From: Planctomycetaceae bacterium
GTDB lineage: Bacteria > Planctomycetota > Planctomycetia > Pirellulales > Thermoguttaceae
Length of the DNA stretch: 6,049 nt
Assembly: GCA_031266315.1 (NCBI GenBank)
Contig: JAISBG010000879.1
Location: 1-6,049, forward strand
Reading direction: 5' to 3'
The first letter of the stretch is position 1. Each line of letters opens with the position of its first letter. Below are positions 1-5,154 of this stretch, in pieces. The notes under the pieces are model-generated. The model had not been told where the DNA came from and ran no database searches. It saw only the letters and a program-made list of their open reading frames with translations. The position numbers were made by a program, and so were the translations under genes.

Positions 1-38
1 CAATGTTTGGACACCTAATCCGGCAGAATCGGAAATTT

Positions 39-638
39 TCAGAGTTTCCCTTCTGTGTTCGGTTTATCAGCGCGGAATACTCCAAACAGTGTGGCGTAAT
101 TTTTTCGGCGGGAAATGATAAAACCGTTTTCGCGAAGTGTTTTTTCCAATTCCCGCAAGGAAAATAACGCAACCGGATCGTGTCCCCAACGAAGAAAGAA
201 ATCAAGAGTACGAATAAGTACGCGGCTCGGTTCCTCCACAAAAAAAGTGCCGGACGGCTTTAAGATTCTGTACGCATGTTGAATAACCCGCCGCCAGCCG
301 GGAATGTGATGAAGTATTCCGAAAATGACAATAATGTCTTTACTTTCGCTGTCAAAATTGTCGAGTTCCTCTGCGTTTTGTACTTGAAAAGTAAAGTCAG
401 GAATTGCTCTTGATTTTGCCAGTGCGATTTGTTCTTCCATGATGTCAATTCCCACATAATTTTTCGGTTTATCCTCCGATATCAAAATCGCCCCGAAACC
501 GGAACCGCAACCGATTTCCAGAACATCTTTATCTTTTGCAGAAAACCCGAATTTCTGAAACGTTTCAAATTCCGTTTTCTGCATCGACTGTCGCAACGGG
601 GATTGCATTGCTTTAAACTCTTTTGCACTCAATTCCAT
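39..638 (-). CDS. Class I SAM-dependent methyltransferase (Methyltransf_11-like)
   Basis: This 199-residue protein is predicted to transfer a methyl group from S-adenosylmethionine to an unidentified acceptor in the cytoplasm. Motif I, VLEIGCGSG, lies at residues 39-47 and would bind SAM. The acidic residue after beta-2 is in GID (63-65). Post-motif signatures include HHIPGW (110-115), typical of Methyltransf_11 proteins, and ILKPSGTFFVEEP (125-137). The length fits a complete single-domain Rossmann methyltransferase. An ATG at 636-638 is used; an internal ATG at 606-608 (residue 11, MQSPLRQ) is an alternative. Upstream of the start the minus strand reads AGAAGGG about 12 nt away, which is at best a weak ribosome site. 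The gene follows the symporter gene on the same strand after a 110-nt gap with no clear terminator, so co-transcription is possible. The family is clear, but the substrate cannot be read from the sequence. Confidence 0.9.
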   Translation of the reverse strand: MELSAKEFKAMQSPLRQSMQKTEFETFQKFGFSAKDKDVLEIGCGSGFGAILISEDKPKNYVGIDIMEEQIALAKSRAIPDFTFQVQNAEELDNFDSESKDIIVIFGILHHIPGWRRVIQHAYRILKPSGTFFVEEPSRVLIRTLDFFLRWGHDPVALFSLRELEKTLRENGFIISRRKNYATLFGVFRADKPNTEGKL

Positions 639-748
639 AAGTGATATTTTTTCCCTTCTGAATCCATAAATTGGACTGCTTATTTTATTTTTTGTTGTAT
701 GAAAATATTTTTAACGATAATTCCGCTGAATAATTACAATATTTATAA

Positions 749-2248
749 TTACTCGAAAGCTTTTTGAATTGTTTTTTGTTTGGGAGGTGCGGTCAAGAGG
801 CTGACCGGCGGAACAATAATTAACGGTATAATTATTGCAAGCGATGCCGCAAGCGGTGCTCTTGCTCCGGCATCGGCGGGGCTTTCCGTAACAAACCAAT
901 ACCAATACAATCCGTTGGAAACCAACAATCCCGTCCACATTCCGGCGTAAGCACCTAATTTTGTTGTCCGCTTCCAAAATAAACCGTAAAGATACGGAGC
1001 CAAAAATGACCCCGCAACCGCTCCCCACGAAATGGACATTAACGATACAATCCACGCCGGTTTGAACAACGCAATTAAGTACGAAATAAGTATAAATACC
1101 CCGCAAAGAATTCGCATCAATAATAATTCCGATTGATTCGACGCGTTGGGATTAAGGTAACCTTTGTATAAATCAATTGTTATCGCGGAAGAAGAGACGA
1201 GAACCAATGAACTCAGTGTTGAAAGCGATGCCGATAAAACAAGTAACAAAATAACCGCCAGCAATACTTGCGGTAAATGCGAAGCAACCAAATCAGGAAC
1301 CAATTGATCAAAATTAATTCCGCCTAACGCAGTGCGCGGAATTTTGTCCGGTTCCATTAAATGAGTCATGGCTCCGGTAAGATAAGCGGCACAGCCAATC
1401 ACTAACGCAAAAATTGTTGTAATTAACGCACCGCGTTTAATTTCATTTTCGTCACGAATTGCGTAGTATTTATGTACCATTTGCGGAAGTCCCCAAACTC
1501 CAAACGACGTCATAAACACCACCGACGGCAAAACATACCAAGACGGTAATTTGACCTCGCCGGAAGAAATTCGTTCGCTAAGTTTTGTTGAAAGTTCTGT
1601 TGCCGCCGCCGAAATTCCGCCGTAACTTTTTGCTACAACATAAACCATCAGCAAGGAACCGAAAAACATGATCAACCCCTGAATAAAATCAATTCGGGCA
1701 ATTGCCTTGTAACCGCCGCAAGTAATATAAATGAACGAAATTGCTGAAATCACGGTTAAAACAACCGTAAAACTTACTTTCCGTTCAAAAACAATCTCGA
1801 ACAAATAACTCAAACCGGTAAACACCGACGCGGAATACGGTGCCAGAAAAATGAAAATTATCAACGCTGAAATAATTTTCATACCGTTTGTTTCATATCG
1901 TGCGGCGAAAAATTCCGGCATTGTTTGGGCATTGAGATTATGCGTCATTCGGCGTGTCCGTTGACCGAGAACCAGCCACGCCAAACCCGAACCAATAACC
2001 GCATTGCCAATACCAACCCAAAGAGCGTTCAACCCGAATTGCCAACCGAACTTGCCCGCAAATCCAACAAAAATAACCGCACTAAAATACGCCGTCCCAT
2101 ACGAAAACGCTAAAAGCCAAGGTCCTAGTGTTTGACCGCCAAGAAAAAAATCATGAACATTCGATGTCCGCCGTAAACCCCAACCGGCAATCAATAATAT
2201 CACAACGAAAAAAAATGCCGTCAGTATAAATGGAAATAAATTATTCAT
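749..2248 (-). CDS. Sodium:solute symporter (SSS/SSF family) permease
   Basis: This 499-residue, very hydrophobic inner-membrane protein has about 13 predicted transmembrane segments, the usual length and architecture of the sodium:solute symporter family (LeuT fold). The N-terminus is typical: one membrane helix, then DFFLGGQTLGPWLLAFS (33-49) with the family's FFLGG motif. GGYKAIARIDFIQG (178-191) matches the conserved SSS signature region. SASLSTLSSLVLVSSS (339-354) matches the TM8 Na2-site region, with S343/T344 in the place of the PutP Na+-ligating Ser/Thr pair. WGLPQMVHKYYAIRD (252-266) also resembles PutP/PanF-type members. The substrate (proline, pantothenate, a sugar, another organic acid) cannot be assigned. 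The ATG at 2246-2248 has no clear Shine-Dalgarno sequence; the upstream region holds a short TAGGTTA(A) tandem repeat. The gene sits between birA and a methyltransferase gene on the same strand, with gaps of 237 and 110 nt. Confidence 0.93.
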   Translation of the reverse strand: MNNLFPFILTAFFFVVILLIAGWGLRRTSNVHDFFLGGQTLGPWLLAFSYGTAYFSAVIFVGFAGKFGWQFGLNALWVGIGNAVIGSGLAWLVLGQRTRRMTHNLNAQTMPEFFAARYETNGMKIISALIIFIFLAPYSASVFTGLSYLFEIVFERKVSFTVVLTVISAISFIYITCGGYKAIARIDFIQGLIMFFGSLLMVYVVAKSYGGISAAATELSTKLSERISSGEVKLPSWYVLPSVVFMTSFGVWGLPQMVHKYYAIRDENEIKRGALITTIFALVIGCAAYLTGAMTHLMEPDKIPRTALGGINFDQLVPDLVASHLPQVLLAVILLLVLSASLSTLSSLVLVSSSAITIDLYKGYLNPNASNQSELLLMRILCGVFILISYLIALFKPAWIVSLMSISWGAVAGSFLAPYLYGLFWKRTTKLGAYAGMWTGLLVSNGLYWYWFVTESPADAGARAPLAASLAIIIPLIIVPPVSLLTAPPKQKTIQKAFE

Positions 2249-2261
2249 CGCTCAAAGTTTT

Positions 2262-2284
2262 TAGGTTATAGGTTAATAGGTTAA
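2262..2284. repeat. Three tandem copies of TAGGTTA(A) upstream of the symporter gene
   Basis: TAGGTTA occurs at 2262-2268, then TAGGTTAA at 2269-2276 and 2277-2284, head to tail, 14 nt before the symporter start codon. Such 7-8 nt tandem units resemble the short tandemly repeated sequences seen between genes in some bacteria. The repeats may lie in the symporter leader or promoter; no function is shown. Confidence 0.75.
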
Positions 2285-2411
2285 ATGTTTTCTCTTAATG
2301 TTCCCAACGCCGCATTGCCGCAACGCAATTTTCAAAAATCAAAATGTATTTTATCGCAAACAGGTACAAGGTCAATAGATAAAAGCATTTTCCCGCAGTT
2401 GCAAGTTTTTT

Positions 2412-2440
2412 TGTTTCGCGGTTTTTTTTAATGCGAAACA
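2412..2440. other. Small intergenic inverted repeat between birA and the symporter gene
   Basis: TGTTTCGC (2412-2419) and GCGAAACA (2433-2440) form an 8-bp perfect stem with a 13-nt loop. The hairpin lies 45 nt beyond the birA stop codon and could end or stabilise that transcript. In the birA direction the stem is followed by A residues rather than U residues, so it is not a standard intrinsic terminator. The rest of 2285-2485 is AT-rich and shows nothing else recognisable. Confidence 0.4.
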
Positions 2441-2485
2441 TTACACGAAAAAAGGCGAGCAATTCCGCCCTAATATGGTTTGATA

Positions 2486-3256
2486 CTATTCTCCGCTCTC
2501 TGTTTTCCATTCTCCATTCCATTCCGTGCCGTCTGGTGTTCTCAGGCGGAGCGAACCATTCGGCGCAATACCGAAACATTGTCCCTGAATAACGTTACGC
2601 CCTGAACGAATCGTTATCTCTTTGCCGATTTGAACACAATACTTTTCCGCCTCCCCAATCAGTTCCAACGGATTAACGGTAATCCGATTGATTTGATCAG
2701 AAAGCAACGTTAAAAAATCCGTAATCAGAACAGAAATATCCGTTGTCTCATCAAGAATTTCAATTAAAGACGTAATCGGTTTGTTCTCAAATTCGGTACG
2801 AAATTCCAGAGGAATATCGTTGAGGCGGTTGTTGACATTGATTCCAACTCCAAGAACAAGATGTTGCGGTACCGGTGATTCAATTAAAATACCGCCCATC
2901 TTTTTGCCGTCAACATAAATATCGTTGGGCCAATGCAAACCGATAATATTTTGTTCCGGCAACCTGTTGCGAATCGTTTTAAGAACGGTAACTCCAACAG
3001 CAAGCGACAGCAACGGTAAATGATTCCGTTTCAGTGAAAATGCCGCAAGTTCAAAACCAACCGACATTAACAACGCCCCTTCACCACTCCACCAAACTTT
3101 ATTGCCGCGTCCGCGTCCCGCTGTTTGCCGTTTAGCAACAATAAGACAAGGCAGTTTAGGCGGAACGGATTGTTTCAGAAGTTCCTTGAGGCGGTCGTTC
3201 GTTGAAGAAATACAATCGTAATACTCAATCGTCCGAATCGTAATCAAATCTATCAT
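2486..3256 (-). CDS. birA: Biotin--[acetyl-CoA-carboxylase] ligase, monofunctional
   Basis: This enzyme would activate biotin with ATP to biotinyl-5'-AMP and attach it to the lysine of the biotin carboxyl carrier protein, the step that makes acetyl-CoA carboxylase active. With the ATG at 3254-3256 it has 256 residues. The N-terminal STND motif is at 18-21, the biotinyl-AMP-binding loop GRGRGNKVW at 47-55, HWPND at 108-112 and KKMGGILIE at 118-126, with the conserved active-site lysine region. GVGINVNN (136-143) is also a family hallmark. The small C-terminal BPL_C-like domain is present (about 205-242, VQIGKEITIRSG... then GIAPNGSLRLRTPDG). There is no N-terminal helix-turn-helix, so it should lack the repressor role of E. 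coli BirA. The frame stays open to a TTG at 3281-3283, but that would add a hydrophobic 9-residue leader lying within a tandem repeat, so the ATG is preferred. No Shine-Dalgarno is visible. The C-terminal tail WNGEWKTESGE is encoded by a GGAATGG-like repetitive stretch and may be a local extension. Confidence 0.93.
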   Translation of the reverse strand: MIDLITIRTIEYYDCISSTNDRLKELLKQSVPPKLPCLIVAKRQTAGRGRGNKVWWSGEGALLMSVGFELAAFSLKRNHLPLLSLAVGVTVLKTIRNRLPEQNIIGLHWPNDIYVDGKKMGGILIESPVPQHLVLGVGINVNNRLNDIPLEFRTEFENKPITSLIEILDETTDISVLITDFLTLLSDQINRITVNPLELIGEAEKYCVQIGKEITIRSGRNVIQGQCFGIAPNGSLRLRTPDGTEWNGEWKTESGE

Positions 3257-3280
3257 TATCAGTACGAAAATGAAAATAAC

Positions 3281-3296
3281 CAACCGTTCAACCGTT
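3281..3296. repeat. Tandem CAACCGTT pair in the divergent birA/barrel intergenic region
   Basis: CAACCGTT is repeated head to tail at 3281-3288 and 3289-3296, about 25 nt upstream of the birA ATG. The same 8-mer recurs twice inside the palindromic element further right (4575-4582 and 4656-4663). It could be an operator for birA or just a short repetitive sequence. Confidence 0.6.
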
Positions 3297-3368
3297 CACG
3301 AAAATAAACCTCAAAAATTCTCTCCGTGTTTTAAGGAATGTCATAACCCAAAGTATCGGAATATTCGG

Positions 3369-3374
3369 TATAAT
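3369..3374 (+). promoter_or_regulatory. Possible -10 box for the outer-membrane barrel gene
   Basis: A perfect TATAAT hexamer lies about 90 nt upstream of the preferred ATG (3464), in the spacer between divergent genes. No good TTGACA-like -35 box is seen 16-18 nt upstream and there is no TGn extension. It is therefore a plausible but unproven promoter element. A start near 3381 would give a leader of roughly 80 nt that contains the AAAGGAG at 3410-3416. Confidence 0.4.
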
Positions 3375-3463
3375 CACTAAAGTTTTTCTGTTTTATCGTC
3401 GATTTTGATAAAGGAGTGTTTTTCTTTTGTGTTCGTTTTACCATTTCAAAGATTACTGAAACG

Positions 3464-4543
3464 ATGCGGTATTTGATTCAATCCATGATTCCGGCGGTTT
3501 TAACTGTTGTCGGCTTACTGGCATTGGTTCAATACGCAACCGCAACTCCTTTTACCGAAACACGTTTTGAAGAACTCAATCCTGTTGCCGAAACAGAAAC
3601 CGAAGAATCTTTTGGTCAATTTCTTGGTCAATCTTTTGATCAATGTGACCAATTCGGTCAATTTGATCAATCTTTTGAGCGTCCTTTTTTTTCTGCGGAT
3701 GTTGATTGTTATCTTGGTCAGAAACATCGGCGGCGCGGTGACGGCGGAAGAGTTTGGGCAAATTTGTATTACGGAGGCACCACGCTAAAACCCAAAGGAA
3801 CAGAATCCCGAATTAAACCCAATCTTTATGGTCTTCAGGTTGGATTGGATAGGGTTCAATCGCATGGTGTTTATAACACGTTTTTTGGTAACTTCAATCA
3901 AAACAAAATAAAATATCCCAATCAGACAAAAGCCCGAACCGATAATTATCTTCTCGGATTGGGAAAATATTTTTATCTAAGCGGTTGTCATTTCGGCGGA
4001 GCCGGAAGTTTTGGCTACGATAAATATGAGGTGAGTAATGCCGTTAATCAGGTCAACGCCAAAGGAAATGGGTTTCAGTGTAATATTTTCGGGGAGTTTG
4101 GTCTTGATTTTATTTTTGGCAAATGGGGAATCAAACCGTTTTATGCGTTACAATATGATTTTTTGTATCATGGTCGGATTGGCGAAGCCGGTTCGCCTGT
4201 TCAAAGTGATTGGAATGGACACGGACTTAGCCAACTTCTCGGAATACGAATTAATTGGAAACTCTTTGAATCTTTGGAACTCCAAAGCCGATTGACATGG
4301 ATTCACGAAATGTTAGACAATCTGCCGGTTTATTATCACACCCGATTTTCGGCAGTTCACGGAACTTCCACTCCGGCGGTCTTTTATTACGAAGGCAATA
4401 CGGGACGCGATTGGGCATGGATTGGTTGCGGTTTGAAATTTGAAGGCGTGTACAATGTTTTCCTCTTTCTCGATTACGATTTAACAATCAACGCACGCCA
4501 CACCACGCATCTCGGCAATCTCGGTCTCTGCTTCGGTTGGTAA
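3464..4543 (+). CDS. Secreted outer-membrane beta-barrel protein, autotransporter-domain-like
   Basis: With the ATG at 3464 this is a 359-residue protein. A Sec signal peptide spans about residues 1-27 (MRYLIQS, then a hydrophobic core ending YATA, with cleavage before TPF). Then comes a short acidic region with six (G/D)Q(F/S/C) units (51-71). The remainder (about 95-359) alternates aromatic and polar residues as in amphipathic beta strands. It contains features seen in autotransporter barrels: GIRINW (260-265), LTWIHEML (277-284), GRDWAWIGCGLKF (314-326) and a final strand ending in an aromatic residue, GLCFGW. It would insert in the outer membrane. The region before the barrel is far shorter than a classical passenger, so a secreted passenger function is doubtful. 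The frame remains open back to a GTG at 3416, but that codon overlaps the AAAGGAG itself, so the ATG followed by a signal peptide is preferred; it has no adjacent Shine-Dalgarno. Five cysteines in the mature part are unusual for an outer-membrane barrel. The specific role is unknown. Confidence 0.8.
   Translation: MRYLIQSMIPAVLTVVGLLALVQYATATPFTETRFEELNPVAETETEESFGQFLGQSFDQCDQFGQFDQSFERPFFSADVDCYLGQKHRRRGDGGRVWANLYYGGTTLKPKGTESRIKPNLYGLQVGLDRVQSHGVYNTFFGNFNQNKIKYPNQTKARTDNYLLGLGKYFYLSGCHFGGAGSFGYDKYEVSNAVNQVNAKGNGFQCNIFGEFGLDFIFGKWGIKPFYALQYDFLYHGRIGEAGSPVQSDWNGHGLSQLLGIRINWKLFESLELQSRLTWIHEMLDNLPVYYHTRFSAVHGTSTPAVFYYEGNTGRDWAWIGCGLKFEGVYNVFLFLDYDLTINARHTTHLGNLGLCFGW
3612..3677 (+). repeat. 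In-frame GGTCAA/GATCAA repeat encoding (G/D)Q(F/S/C) units
   Basis: Six G/D-Q-x codon triplets (GGTCAA, GGTCAA, GATCAA, GACCAA, GGTCAA, GATCAA) recur every 12, 12, 9, 9 and 9 nt just after the signal peptide of the barrel gene. Two copies form the palindrome TTGATCAA (3636-3643 and 3663-3670). The spacing keeps the frame, so copy-number change would lengthen or shorten the segment without breaking the protein. Confidence 0.8.
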
Positions 4544-4566
4544 TATGTTCATGATTTTCGTTAAAT

Positions 4567-4720
4567 AAGGTGGGCAACCGTTCGCTATTTGCTAAAAGGT
4601 CGCGTCGGCGTACTCGCCGACAGTGAACCAGATAAACGACGGCAAATGGTGTTGCCAACCGTTTTGGAGTCAATAAAAACTCAACCGGCGCGACCGCCCA
4701 GCGGGCGGATCGCCCACCTT
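4567..4720. repeat. GC-rich palindromic element with 9-bp terminal inverted repeats (REP/MITE-like or structured RNA)
   Basis: This 154-nt block begins 24 nt after the barrel gene and is clearly richer in GC than its AT-rich flanks. Its ends are AAGGTGGGC (4567-4575) and GCCCACCTT (4712-4720). Inside, GGTCGCGTCGG (4598-4608) pairs with CCGGCGCGACC (4685-4695) over 11 bp with one G-T. Local hairpins are GTCGGCG/CGCCGAC (4604-4610, 4615-4621), GGCAA/TTGCC (4641-4645, 4652-4656), and CCGCCC/GGGCGG (4694-4699, 4703-4708). ATTTGC (4587-4592) also complements GCAAAT (4642-4647). TTAAAT occurs at 4561-4566 and 4723-4728, a possible but weak target duplication. No convincing protein is encoded. It could be a non-autonomous mobile or REP-like repeat, a bidirectional transcript end, or a structured RNA. 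Confidence 0.6.
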
Positions 4721-4723
4721 TCT

Positions 4724-4750
4724 TAAATTAAACAACCCTAAATTAAACAA
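4724..4750. repeat. Direct repeat TAAATTAAACAA, period 15 nt
   Basis: The 12-mer TAAATTAAACAA occurs at 4724-4735 and again at 4739-4750, separated by CCC. It abuts the right end of the palindromic element. It may be a short duplication linked to that element or a local slippage product. Confidence 0.7.
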
Positions 4751-4819
4751 AAAATTCATACCAATTTGTGAACATTAGGATTTTTTTGAAGAAGATTTAA
4801 AAAAGTTCTCAATGGTCTA

Positions 4820-4847
4820 TTGTGTTCTCAAACTTGTGTGATATACT
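4820..4847 (+). promoter_or_regulatory. Sigma70-like promoter candidate upstream of the structured RNA region
   Basis: TTGTGT (4820-4825) and TATACT (4842-4847) are spaced by 16 nt and match 3 and 5 positions of the -35 and -10 consensus. A second, weaker pair, TTGTGT (4834-4839) and CATACT (4857-4862) at 17 nt, overlaps it. The direct repeat GTTCTCAA (4805-4812, 4824-4831) overlaps the first -35 and could be an operator. Transcription from here would run through the RNA-like structure at 4933-5111 into the GYF/PH-like gene. The rest of 4751-4932 is AT-rich with nothing else clear. Confidence 0.35.
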
Positions 4848-4932
4848 CTGTCTTTCCATACTTTAATGAAACATATTAACCTAAGGAATATCGTATCGAA
4901 ATAGTTTTAATAAACTGAAAATTAGTGTTCAA

Positions 4933-5111
4933 GTTGCCGATTGACAATGTACCACCTTGAATCGAAAGATTCTTGTCACGCAAGTAACATCGAGGACGCT
5001 CCCTTAATTGGGAGTGCCAGCCGATGTTGTTGTGTGAACTCCGTGGTACGAGTGTCAATCGCAATAGCGGAATTTGGCACTCTTTCTTTTTGCGTTCTGA
5101 AAGTCTGCCAA
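4933..5111 (+). ncRNA. Multibranched structured RNA candidate (sRNA or leader of the downstream gene)
   Basis: The long-range helix P1 pairs CGATTGACA (4938-4946) with TGTCAATCG (5053-5061). It extends outward past a bulged C by GTTG (4933-4936) with CAAT (5062-5065). After a small internal loop, P2 pairs GTACCAC (4949-4955) with GTGGTAC (5043-5049). Inside are a hairpin GAATC-GAAA-GATTC (4959-4972) with a GNRA loop, and a minor CTTG/CAAG hairpin (4972-4984). A long imperfect hairpin spans 4986-5028: AACATCG/CGATGTT, GG/CC and CGCTCCC/GGGAGTG around TTAATT. A separate hairpin follows at 5074-5111: TTGGCA/TGCCAA and CTTTC/GAAAG with a 2x2 loop. G-U pairs (4998-5015, 4933-5065) and the GAAA loop favour the plus strand. 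The structure ends 43 nt before the ATG of the next gene and has no U-tract terminator. I do not recognise it as tmRNA, 6S RNA, RNase P RNA, SRP RNA or a common riboswitch. The boundaries are approximate. Confidence 0.6.
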
Positions 5112-5154
5112 TTTGGTTTCTGAATTACAATCTTTCCTAACCTCATTACTAACA

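Noticed and set aside
711..1106. A 131-codon minus-strand frame inside the symporter gene
   Set aside because: It is out of frame with a clear conserved transporter and has no recognisable domain.
2295..2579. A 94-codon minus-strand frame overlapping the end of birA
   Set aside because: It overlaps the conserved BirA C-terminus in another frame and continues into AT-rich spacer; the translation has no recognisable domain.
4488..4673. A 61-codon minus-strand frame across the palindromic element
   Set aside because: It is composed of the inverted repeats and of the antisense of the barrel gene end; its arginine-rich translation looks like a by-product of GC-rich palindromes.
4959..4972. Hammerhead ribozyme core
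   Set aside because: GAAA is present only as a hairpin loop; the CUGANGA core is missing.
4986..5028. Integron attC site
   Set aside because: The hairpin has AAC and GTT near its ends, but not the RYYYAAC and GTTRRRY core sites, and there is no integrase or cassette array.
4933..5111. Retron msr-msd RNA
   Set aside because: No reverse transcriptase is encoded next to it in the window.
5074..5111. Intrinsic terminator
   Set aside because: The stem is AT-rich with internal mismatches and is followed by ATTTGG rather than a U-run.
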